A stretch of 64,000 nt of DNA. Origin: Syngnathus acus (lineage: Eukaryota > Chordata > Actinopteri > Syngnathiformes > Syngnathidae). This document shows positions 21,536-32,347 of the stretch, piece by piece; position 1 is the first letter of the stretch; each line of letters begins with the position of its first letter. The notes beneath the pieces are model-generated. The model ran no database searches, was not told where the DNA came from, and was given only the letters and a program-made list of their open reading frames with translations. Made by a program: the position numbers and the translations under genes. The stretch covers positions 5,625,501 to 5,689,500 of the forward strand of contig NC_051104.1 of NCBI RefSeq assembly GCF_901709675.1. The letters are read 5' to 3'.

Positions 21536-24500
21536 AGTAGTTTGTAAAATAGATTCTTAGTTCAATCGTCAGAATTATCATATTTTACCCAATCAATTCC
21601 ATCACTTCTATGACCTTATTATACGATACAAAAAAATACTAACATGGCTGGAATGCATTCATTGAATAGATTTCATCTCCTTTTGAATGTTGTCACATAT
21701 ATCACCTCCCCCCCCCAAAAAACCTTCACTTTTGCAATTGCTCTCCCAATGACAAGACTTCCCAATATTTAAAAAAAAACATTCAGAGTAAACATGCGGG
21801 GATGATTGCGAGATACAATTTGTAAAAACAAAGACTAACGCGTCACAGTAGAGTAAAACTATATGGAGATATATCGTACAACTAGTCGTGCACATGCCAG
21901 CTGCTCTGCTAAAATGACTACTTTTAAAACAAACAATACATTCTAAAACTATAAAAGAGGTCTGTAGCGCCTTAAGGAGCTTTAGAAGTATGTTAGCAGC
22001 TTGATCCAATAGAAAAATATATTGCAATATTGCAGTGTTTTTTCCATACACATTCAAAATGTTTTGCTGGTACCACCGAAGCGTTCAAAGAAGTTTGGAA
22101 TGAAAGGTTGAGGGTATTTTTCCACACTTGACTGCGGTAGCACGTGGTCTAAGGATTTTATCCACATGTACTTCTTTTTATTTTTTTCAAGTGTGCTTTT
22201 TTTCCCCACCCTCAGCAATTAAATCTTTCATCCCTGCCACCTCCAAATGCTGTTTGGTAATCTTCTCCTATAGCAGCTTTTAGGCAGAAAAAAACTATAC
22301 ACAACTTTTGTCACACTGCGATCCAACCTTGGCAGAAAAATAAATCTATTTAAGGTTTAATTTCCGACCCCTCAACATACACACACACACACACACACAT
22401 ACATAACATGTGCAAGTAAAGCAAAAATTATACTTTGAAAGAGGAAAAAAACACTGTCAAAATGTACCTGTAAAATATCTTATGCTCTATTTACATGTTA
22501 TTGTTCTAAATGTGATATTTACATTCATGACAAATGTTCCGAACAAACTGAACTGGAGAAAATGAATTTTTGGGGGGAATAAGCAGCTTGGTAACATTTC
22601 TTTCAAAACCACAAAGCTTATTACTATAGCAAACATTTGCAAATGCTTTAAAACATACCAAATTCAACTCGGCATTCAAAAACGTGCATCTCACCAAATT
22701 CAAGAATCGAGGAAGGAAATGGATACAAACAAGACAAGTAAATCACTGAAGCGTTAAAAACGAGATGCTTGTGAGCTACGGCAAATGATAATAACACTGT
22801 TAATTGTGAGTCAAGCATTTCATGTAGAAATGTTATTTGCTGGTAGAACAAGAAGAAATCTTTTTTTTTTGCAGTCCAAAGAATAAAATGAAAACATTAC
22901 GTACATCGTTGCTATCTGCATTTACAAATTAATTTCGTCATGTTTTAAAATACATCATATTTCACTTTCTTTTTAAATGTATCTTGCGATTTTAGTCTCC
23001 TGATCAACATCTTCAGTTGGCCTAAGTTACTTTGAGTAAAAAATAGTCATGTAATGTGTGGATGCACTGAACGAGAGGTCTTGGTGGTTACAAAAATATA
23101 TTTACACATTGTGACAGTGCTAAATTTAGTATGCACAATGATGCGAAAACAAAAACCTACATTTCCAACATAAAAAAATATTTTATAATGTACACATTCT
23201 GTGGGTGCTTGTTCTAACTACTTTGCAACTATTCCATGTACAATGAGTGCAAAACCTTTTAGCTTTAATTTTATTTACTATATGATGGCGTCATTCGACT
23301 ATGAAGTCAATTTTTTTCGTATACTTTTTTTAATCAAAAGTATATGTTTACAAAGTGCGGGTGATATACTGGACATATTTGATCCAGTTGGAAGCCAGTT
23401 ACATTTACAGTTACAATTCTGAGGCATCCATGACAGATACGCAAATTTCATTTTGTCCATTTTGTTTTCAAATGACAGCAAAGGCAGTTCTGGTTACACA
23501 CTAAGCGCTACTGAACATTACTTCATCTATTTTAATGAAGTGTGGCAAATCAAATATTATTTTCTCTTTTTATTGCAATTTTGTAACAATTCCCGATAAT
23601 TAAAGGCAATGTAAAAAATTCTTTTTGAAAGCAAAACTGCTTCATAATTTTAAATTCAAAGATGTAGGCTTATTATGTTAATATTTTAATGTTTATTCAG
23701 TTTCTAGAGATGAATTTTAAAAAAAGATTATCCCATTGATGAGCTGCTACAAATCCAGACTTTTCTTTGTCTTGTTTTAAGTGCTTTTGGGGAGCTGTGA
23801 GCATTTAAAGTTTTTAGCAAGATTTTTCTTTTTGAAATTGAATTCTGAAACACCACAGAAACGAATGCTGTTAACTCTGCTACATTAAAAAAAATGCACA
23901 AGTGGAATTTTGACACTATGACACTTTGAATTGCCAAAGTATGAAAAAAAATCTATTACAAAGGAAAATCAAATGTATAACTGTAATACTAAAACCAATA
24001 CTCAGTAGTTCCTAATACCTCGTCCTTAATAATATGAAATTCATTATGTTACTCTTTACTACTCCAATTTTTCTTACCTTACCAACTCTCTAGTTTACTT
24101 TCCACTGTTTTGGCAGACATAGGCCTCCACATAAAATTCGACCTTGATTTTACTTGTATGATAATAATATCAGAATAAGGCACACTGGACTGATACAGAT
24201 AAAAGCAGATCTCATGAATGGATTATATTTATCAAGTAAAACGAACAGCAGCTGCTTTTAGTAAATGATGTGTTAAGTGAATGTGACAGTCAGGTCATTT
24301 CAAAATCATCTGTCATTTTGAAGTCAAATATAAAAGCTAGCAAGCGAGCAAAAAAAAAAAAAGATGCATACAGAATGCCTAGTCTTTATACAACCAAAAA
24401 GTTAGCAAGGGATTAATAAAGACATAGCAGTTATTCATGTATATATTTTTGAAAAATATCCACATCCCAAATTCCAGAGTTTCAGTGTACTGTTGTTGGT

Positions 24501-25003
24501 TGTGTTTGAAAATTCATGCAATCAGACTGAATTTCGCGGCAGAGCGGCCCCGCAAAATTTCAATTAAGCATTGCAGCACTCTTGACACAGCTTTGCTAAT
24601 GATGGCAAAACCATTTTGGATAATTCTCCAACTGATTGCATACAAAACCAGCAGTGTTTTTCCTCTCAGAAACACATTTTTGTAAATAACTTGTAAATAT
24701 TTTCCTTTGCAACTACAGTCAATATTGCAGTTAAACTGCACTCTCCCACAATATTGCAGACTTTTCTTTGCAATTTCTTTTATGGTTTACATGCTCAATC
24801 CTTTTGTGTCAGTTTTTACAGTTAATTCCCTTCTGGGAGTGATGAATAAACATCTTCAAGCAAGCACAATTTTGAGAACAGTGTCATCAAAGTGATGTCA
24901 AATTAATACGATCTCTGAACAGTGCAGATTGTCACCTATCTTGGTCGATCAATATGTGATCATGTGTGTGTGTGTGTGTGTGTCAAGCACAAACCTTCCG
25001 GGA

Positions 25004-26620
25004 TCACTGAAAAGCCTGATGAAAGCGGGGCAACGTGGTGGGTGCGCTCAAGTTGCAAATAAAAGAAGCTTGGCTCTGAAGTGGACTCTGTGCAGCCTCT
25101 GGGACTTGGGAAGGCTCGGGGGGCAGGTGGAGATGTACGTTCTCTTCGTTCAGTGTATGCTGCCCCTCGCCGCCCCCTGTATGATTGTAGAGGGGTCCGT
25201 GTAGCGGTAAAAAATTGAAAAGCTGCGAGAAGTCCATCAGGGAGGACGAGGAGGATGCGAGTGAGTCGCTTGCCAAAGCAGCTGTTGCCACTGATGTGGC
25301 AATTTTGGACAAGGATCTTTCCTCACTTGATTCTTCCAGCATATCCACATGATCTCCCGTCTCGAGTTTGCAGATGGGGAGTTGCGGATCTTGCGCCGCA
25401 GACGACGAGGAGGGAAAGCCGCTCTGTAGCTCCAATAGATAGCTCTCCAGTTCTCCCTTTAGATTCTGCTCCCGTTCCTGTGAGGAGACAGCGTATGAGG
25501 TAATGTTGGAGCCCAATGGGTATTTTAAAGAGCGCAGGTGTGCGGGGTTGGGGAGAGGCTCCGAGTCCAGGATGGGGCCGGTGTAGAAGTTGTGCTGATG
25601 CGGCATTGTTGTCAGCGTGTCTGGGAGTTCTCCCTTAATTCCCCCTGGCACCAAGTCATAGACAACAGGCTCCAGCAAATCCGTGGGCTCAGTTTTCACC
25701 CTCAGCAGCTCCTGAGGGTGACTCTTCTTTACATGCCGTGTCAGGTGGTCCTTCCTACCAAAGCGCTGGGCACAGTATTGACAAAGGAAATCCTTACGTC
25801 CCGTGTGGACCACCATGTGGCGCCGGACATCTTTACGGGTGTAAAACCGCCGCTCGCAATGCTCGCAGTGATGCTTTTTCTCTTTGGTCCCACCAGAAGA
25901 CTTGCCAGCATGACTTTTGAGATGTTCCAGAAGCACTCCGGTACTAGGGAACGGTTGCAGGCACACTTGGCAGGTGAGATCTCCGTTATTGGCAGCGTGA
26001 AGGGCAACATGGCGCTTGAAGCCCAACTTGGTGTTGTAGCTCTTACCGCACTCCTGACATGCAAATGCCTCCTTATATGGGTCATGGATGTGTAGATGAT
26101 TCTTTAGGTGGTCCTTGCGGTGAAACATTTTTTCACAGTATGAACACTTGTGGGTCTTTTCTGGTGAGTGAGTTGCCATATGCCTTTGGGAAAGAGACAC
26201 CATCTATGAGCTCTCGGTACTGATAACAAAAATTGAAGAAATTAAGTGTTTTGGTTTCATTTCCGACATTAAACTCTTTTTTTTTTTTTTACTTCAAGTC
26301 AGCAATTATTAATCACCTTCCGGAATATGACACAATGTTACAACATAAAGAATAACTGCGGCTTTTGCGTACCTCAGCAACTTGTATTTAGAGACGAAAG
26401 CCTTGGTGCATCCAGGCTGGGAGCAGCAGTAGGGTCTCTCACCGGTGTGAGCGTAAGAGTGCACCTTCAACTTCTCCAAACTGTTGAAAGCTTTCTGGCA
26501 GTCTTGGCAAGGGAAATTCCTTTTTTGCTTTCCCTCTGCTCTTTTGCGCCTCCCCATGGGTGGTGCAAGCTTTGCTTGCTCCACACCTTGGTCAAGGTGG
26601 CCCTGGGTTCCTGTGGCCAT
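25004..26620 (-). CDS. plag1: PLAG1 C2H2 zinc-finger transcription factor, complete
   Basis: Two coding exons, 26620-26373 and 26183-25004, join in phase (AG/G restores the Arg of [15 protein letters not shown]) and predict 475 residues. The start has a strong context (gccATGGcc). A basic nuclear-localisation patch ([13 protein letters not shown]) precedes seven C2H2 fingers; recognisable parts are [70 protein letters not shown] and [13 protein letters not shown]. The C-terminal half is a Ser/Pro/Glu-rich activation region with [11 protein letters not shown] and MDFSQLFNF, ending [10 protein letters not shown] exactly as in mammalian PLAG1, which separates it from PLAGL1 and PLAGL2. PLAG1 binds GC-rich composite sites and drives growth genes such as IGF2. 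The neighbours mos and chchd7 confirm orthology. Confidence 0.97.
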
Positions 26621-26686
26621 GGCACCTTAAGGCAGACCACTTACATGGATAGAGGTGCACTTCCCAAATTGTGCTGATGCAAGTAC

Positions 26687-26723
26687 CTTATCCAGTTTTT
26701 CAACATCGTCCGGGGGCGCGAGC
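26687..26723 (-). other. Probable plag1 5' untranslated exon
   Basis: On the minus strand a ctacctcag acceptor and an AAG/gtactt donor bracket a 37-base GC-rich exon. The coding exon also has an acceptor (ccttaag) at 26626. Joining them creates a short out-of-frame upstream ATG before the plag1 ATG. Mammalian PLAG1 also has small non-coding exons upstream. Confidence 0.4.
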
Positions 26724-28600
26724 CTGAGGTAGATAGAGAATAAATGTCATTATGTCAAACTGTTGCCATAAAGTATCAGAAAAAAGTTGTACGGACATAA
26801 ATGTAACAAGATGACATTAGTTTTTATTTATTATAAATTATATGGTGTACTACTCCTTTGGGGGACTTTTTATATACATGTAATTCAGAATAAATAAGGA
26901 TAAATTGCAGTTTATGGTGTTTTATTTTCCATGTTATACAAAATTATATGGTTTAGTTGAAAAATTGGGTGTTTAAATATACAGTGTTTATTAGTTTTGG
27001 TTTTACAGGAAACAAACTAGCAGCGATAAATAAACAGCTGGAAGCAAACAAACTTTTCCTCTTATTTGGAGAAGTTATTGTCATCTTTTTGCTTTCTTAA
27101 AGTGATGTTATACAGCAATTTCCCATTTCTTGACATTAATAGAGGCACTAAACAGGCACTAATACTTAAAAGAGAATGTTTTGAAGTTTTAACCGTGTTT
27201 TAAGCTTGCGGGACTTCTAAAACGAATATTTTTATCTTGACTCTTGTCACTGTGCTGTTAAAATTATTATGATAAAAGCAAATACTACCAGTGATTTTAA
27301 AAGTGTGGTGCAGTGCCACTAGTGATGGTACGCAAAAGAATAATTACCATCATAATTCAGTTGTATTTCACTTTGACCTAAATCTGCATTCAATTTTTTA
27401 ATAACTGGATTTTTTTTTTTTTTTTATATGTGCATTTTTTTATTTATGCACTGATGGTAAACCTGACCACGTTTAGCACTTCTGCTCAAATCATTTTGAA
27501 TAACAAGTGCAGTATCATTATCAAATCAACAACAAATAAGCTTTCTCAAAGCAAGCTGCAAACATTATCGCCCAAAACAATCTAACATATTGAATGCAAT
27601 GATGTACGGGTGCCCACGTGCTCGGAGTTACTTGGAAATGTTTAGCCAGCTCGCATGCCAAGTTGTTTTCACTGTCATTTGCAACACTGCTTAAAAAAAG
27701 GAAACAAAAGAAAACAAAAGAAAGGAACAAAATCGCTACAAGTTGACTTTTGCTGGATGCTGTCAGTGACAAACAGGGACACATGCTGCACGTACAAGTC
27801 AGCAAAGCCTTTCTAGTTAGTTTGCCAACCTATCTACCACCGCTACTTCAATTTATTATCGAGCAGAGTCTTATCTTGACTGGCTTTGAACCAACGTCAG
27901 TTACCCGAACTGGCTGTAAATATTGTGATTGCGGTAGAAAATGACATCAAGCCGATGAAGATGTTTGTAAAGAGCGGAGAACAGATGGTTTGCATCGATG
28001 ATGATCGATTGACAAGCTCAACTGAATCCGTAGCGTGAACACTATTCACCGCAGCCACCAGGAAACACCAGAAAATAAGACTTTATTGTTTTTGTCATGA
28101 ACCAATGTTTCATTATTATTATTATCCATTAACATTGAATACCGTCAGTAGGCTGCGATCAACTTTGATCAACTCCTTAACTACTGCACTCTTATTTTTT
28201 TTTAAATAGTCATTAGAGTTCATAGAGGTGCGCGGTAACGCTGTCTTGGACATAATTTGTTAAAAGGTGCTTATACAGAAGCCATGCCGGGTTCTTCTCT
28301 GTGGTCACAAAGTGGGCAGAGATTAACACAAACTTTTTTTCCGAGCTCACCCGTCTCTCATAATTTGAATAACCCCGATATTTTAATTCAAGAAATGAGT
28401 AACGGTATGCTTAATTTACATGAAACTTACCCTAGTCGCTTCAACATCCCTTTTGCTGTGTTTTTCTTGACTTTAAACTATTTTCCGAATTTTTAATAAT
28501 TTTTTTCTCATATTTTTGCCAGACGCGGCGGGCCTGAAATTTGTTTGCTTTCCTATCTTTCGAGCAGCCATTGTATGTGCGCTGCAATGCAACCGCACTT
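26724..28600. other. plag1 upstream intron, nothing distinct
   Basis: AT-rich sequence with T and A runs and one ATT trinucleotide run near 28110. No coding exon is supported. Short ORFs here have no recognisable motif or splice context. Confidence 0.4.
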
Positions 28601-29052
28601 GGATCTAAGTCACGCCCATTTAAGGTTGCACTATGTTGAATAAGTCGCTGACACTTTCACTTTGGTCTCACTTGAAGACGTCTTTTGGAAAAACATATTT
28701 ATAAGACTTCTAAGATCAGACGGCAGGCGTTTCAAACGTGTTTCCGTTGAAGCTAATATGTTAAGAGAATGTACACGCCTGCCAAGAAACCCATAGGGTC
28801 GTTAGGTTGCCAGTCTGTAAGGACGACATTCATGAGATCCTATTGGCTGTCACTGCTGCCAGTTTTACATTCAAGAGCTCCTATTGGTAGACTCTGCTAT
28901 CAATCACGCCTTACTGTTTTGTTCCTGCTGCTACAGACAGTTGCTCGGTTGGCATGAAAATAATAACACTAACTATGGATATTGGGATCTAATTGATTAA
29001 ATATATGCCTTATTAAAGTCATCCCTTGAAGACACTTCCCCAGATTCTTCAC
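28600..29052. promoter_or_regulatory. Bidirectional plag1/chchd7 promoter region
   Basis: Two CCAAT boxes in the same orientation (ATTGG at 28842-28846 and 28883-28887, 41 bases apart) sit within near-repeated contexts (gatcctattgg and agctcctattgg). The chchd7 5' exon ends CTTCACGG/gtaagt at 29053. plag1 transcription leaves in the opposite direction. PLAG1 and CHCHD7 are divergent and share a promoter region in mammals too. Paired NF-Y sites are typical of TATA-less bidirectional promoters. Confidence 0.6.
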
Positions 29053-29402
29053 GGGTAAGTTGAAGGCATTGCATTTCTTCCTGACGTTATCCAAGAACTA
29101 CACGAGGAAGCAGAGGTCAAAGCTTTGCAATACGCATTCAAATAAAATCTATTTAATGCACATTAAATGAGTACACTTCTGCTACTTAATTCACATTAGA
29201 CACATGCATTTCCTATTTTAAACATTTTGCACTTTATAACGACGTAGTGTGTGTAAATGTTGATGTTATTGGTCACTGTACTTAAGCTTTCTCAATTACT
29301 CCACATTTCTTTTAATATAATGAGTTAAAGGTCCCCATTGGAATAAATTGAAATCGTGCTGGAGGTTTAACAAAGTTTTTTTCTTTGTCTACACAGATAC
29401 AA

Positions 29403-29915
29403 ATGGCCAAAAATGCCAGAAAATTCCGGAATGAAGACATAAATCCTTGCATTGACGTAAGACCTTATCCTTAGCAATATAGATCTTGTTTTGTTGTACC
29501 GTTTTGACAACGTTTGATCAATTTCTTTTGTATGTTTTCTTTTTCATAGGAAAGCGATGCCTCGCAGAAGTGTATGGATACTTCTAACTATAATAAGGAT
29601 ATGTGCACAGTCTACTTTCAGAGATACAAGAACTGCAGGAAATATTGGGTATATAAATATGCATTTACCTTTAAATTTGTGGGGACTGAATATGCAGGAA
29701 ATTACTGCACCATACATGACGTGGGAATAACAAGATATATACAGTGTACAGTTCCAGGGGTGTTATATTTAGGAATGTTTTTGCTCATTCTTGTCTTTCT
29801 TCCTCCTCAGCACAACATAATGTTGCACAGGAGGAGTGAGGGTGTAAAGCCGGACATGCCCACTGCTACAGAAAGGCAGGAGATTCTCTCTGGCATTGGA
29901 GGGAAGCCATATTGA
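29403..29915 (+). CDS. chchd7: CHCHD7 twin CX9C mitochondrial protein, complete
   Basis: Three coding exons, 29403-29456, 29550-29648 and 29811-29915, predict 85 residues, the recalled length of human CHCHD7. Two CX9C motifs are intact: C16 to C26 (CIDESDASQKC) and C37 to C47 (CTVYFQRYKNC). Together they form the helical hairpin stabilised by two disulfides that defines the CHCH fold. The motif GVKPDMPTATERQEIL and the end GGKPY also match the family. Such proteins are imported into the mitochondrial intermembrane space through the MIA40 relay. A non-coding first exon lies upstream and the ATG exon begins at a ctacacag acceptor (29397). The gene is divergent from plag1. Confidence 0.96.
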
Positions 29916-30156
29916 GGAGCCATGAAGTTTATACAGAGACACCAGGGGTTTGGCGGAGCTTCTGCTGTTGCTGAAACACTGCACGCTTCGTCGATTCTGA
30001 GACGTCTTGCGAAGACAAAAACCATGAGAGCAATTTTTTGGAAACAATGTCATGTCGTTGTAATTAGTTATATCTAAGCATTTTTCTTTTTGTAGAAATG
30101 AATGTACATCCAGTAAACTTTCTCGATCAAAGATCTGGTATGTTGTTGTGTTGTAG

Positions 30157-30162
30157 AATAAA
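30157..30162 (+). terminator. Polyadenylation signal of chchd7
   Basis: AATAAA lies about 240 bases after the chchd7 stop. Confidence 0.65.
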
Positions 30163-31108
30163 AGAAAATGCTTGAAGCTTGAGGTCAAACAAATCAATAC
30201 TGGGAACTGCACAAAATTCACTTACAGTACTACTACAAAGTATTTGTTCAGTGTCTTTATTGACCAGTTTTCAAATTTCATCTGAAGCCGAATCTACTTT
30301 AAAATTGCTGACTGAGTAGACTGAATAGATTGAAAGTTAAAGCAAGAAAATTGCTCATTAGATTCTGGTCTATTTTAATTTTCTCCCCCAATACCAGTTA
30401 ATATAATATAGGCAGATTGTGGCAAAGGGTGCTGGAGCTCTTCAATTCACTTCTAATTGTGTCGTTGGCACCAACATACCACAAGGTGGCGCCAAAAGTG
30501 AGGTTTTCAGCAAATCGTTTATTGGCTCCTATTAACATATACAGAGATTTACTGTATATGAATTAAGACAAAAACTACCAAGGGAAAAATAAAAGTTTTA
30601 TTTTAAATAATATCTATAAAATAATGTCCTAATGAAGAAATGACTTCTGTTGCTTCCCTATTGTCACCTATAATTTGCAGTTTATTGACAGTTTTCAGGC
30701 CACAAGGTAATGTAGATGCATTACAAACATTTTATTGTGCACTGGTCGTTTTCTTCAATGAACTGGTCCATAATGCCCTCCTTGACTTTACAGCTCTGTA
30801 TTTATAGCCAGGCATCTTAGTGTCTGTCCTTATTATCCCAGAGATCACAGTGTACATGCCTTTTCAGGGTGGATTAAGCCACTGTAGGAGGATCACAGAA
30901 TTACCATGGCGGGTCACCGTTTCCTTTTTCCCTGTGTGTTAAAGAGCCTCCATACTGCTGATGAAGAAAGAAAATGATTATTAATTTAACATTTTGAGAT
31001 TTTATCAAATGGGACCAATGGAGGAACAAAGAATGCCGCAAGCATGGATCGAGACTGACAGTCTTCCTGGACTTTAGTTATGTGTTGTCATCCAGTGTGA
31101 GATACACC
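30163..31108 (+). promoter_or_regulatory. chchd7-arhgef4 intergenic and arhgef4 5' region
   Basis: About 950 bases. A TATA-like tatttatag occurs near 30800. Three upstream ATGs precede the arhgef4 start: one at 31033 reading far out of frame, one at 31044 giving a 4-codon uORF that stops at 31058, and one at 31080 giving a 6-codon uORF that stops at 31100. No other gene is seen. Confidence 0.4.
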
Positions 31109-32068
31109 ATGGGAGCAGTGCTAAGCTGGTTTTCTACTCACTTTGTCATTTTGGTGCTGGATACAGCCTGCACATTGATACACAGAAAAGTAAGTATACT
31201 TCTTTTTTTTAATTGTGAATATTTTAGGATGATGCTCAAATTGTGGGGTAATATCACTCGTTTTTTTCCCTTCCTCAGCCTAAACAATGTCTTGAAGACC
31301 CCACTCAATTATCTAATGGAATAGAAGATTGTGGTTTAGGTGAGAATGCCTTCAAAATGAGCCAGAAGACGATAGAAGGAAGTTATGAATACCGTAGCAA
31401 ATCAAGGGAGACCCACCCGGTTTTGGATTCAGAGTTGGAGGATTCTCTCGGTGCCCTGGTGGGACTTGAAGACCTCAAGGTTCAGCCTGCACTTTCTGAC
31501 ACCTTCTGTTTAGTTCAAAATAAAACCAGAAGAATAAAATCACTATCGCTTCAGCACAATCAGAGAAAGGTGTTTGCCATGTGTGTAGCAAAAAACCACA
31601 AGGCTGGGAGGGAAAAGTCAGGCAATTGTATACCTATAACGTTGAGCACCAGAGACAACCAAGGTTATCCTACAGCGGAGAATCCCAAATTACCCAAAGA
31701 CCAACATCAATCAAGCACCAATCAAGTCAGTGAAACAGTGGAGCATAATTGTTTGCATGTACAAAATGCAAACAAACCTGCAACCTTTAATTCAAAGGTA
31801 ACTATCATGCTTGACACTCACAAAGACTGAGTACTACAGTATTGATCATGAATAAATATTTTTCGTACTCTGACAGATTAAAACCAGAGTTACCACTGGA
31901 CCCAATAAGGCGTTTGGACGGTTGTCCCTCAAGGATCACTGTTTCTCACAGAGCACCCCGGTCGGTCTGGATTGTCTGGGCTGGAGAAAACACATTTCAA
32001 ACTATTGTAAGTATCTGTATATTAAAAAAAAATATATATATATATGTATATATATATTTATATATATA

Positions 32069-32126
<58 letters not shown>

Positions 32127-32296
32127 CGTGTGTGCCTGTCTGCACCAGCCGCCATTGGCGCTGATGTTTTTATGTCTGCACATGCAATTGCCAGCCATTG
32201 ACATAATCGAGCCTCAGAAACCCCCTGTGAATACCCCGGTGATGTCATGCTATACTGTAGAATGAGAGAACGAGAGAGGGGAGCGAGAGTAGGAGA

Positions 32297-32347
<51 letters not shown>

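Larger units (their letters stand above)
20985..25003 (-). other. plag1 3' untranslated region, about 4 kb
   Basis: AT-rich minus-strand sequence with no coding exon, between the plag1 stop and AATAAA on the minus strand (20999-21004). It is dense in ATTTA-type AU-rich motifs on the transcribed strand. It contains two CAGTGTT heptamers on the minus strand (near 22450 and 22792), a CA run at 22379-22400, a TG run at 24964-24983 and a TATACA-rich block at 21190-21535. A long, AU-rich 3' UTR fits the known post-transcriptional control of PLAG1 in mammals. The extent is inferred from the signal only. Confidence 0.55.

Noticed and set aside
21184-21581. Tyr/Ile/His-rich ORFs on both strands
   Set aside because: Translations of the TATACA microsatellite block.
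28257-28496. 79-codon plus-strand ORF upstream of chchd7
   Set aside because: No domain, no splice context linking it to chchd7, AT-rich codons; probably chance.
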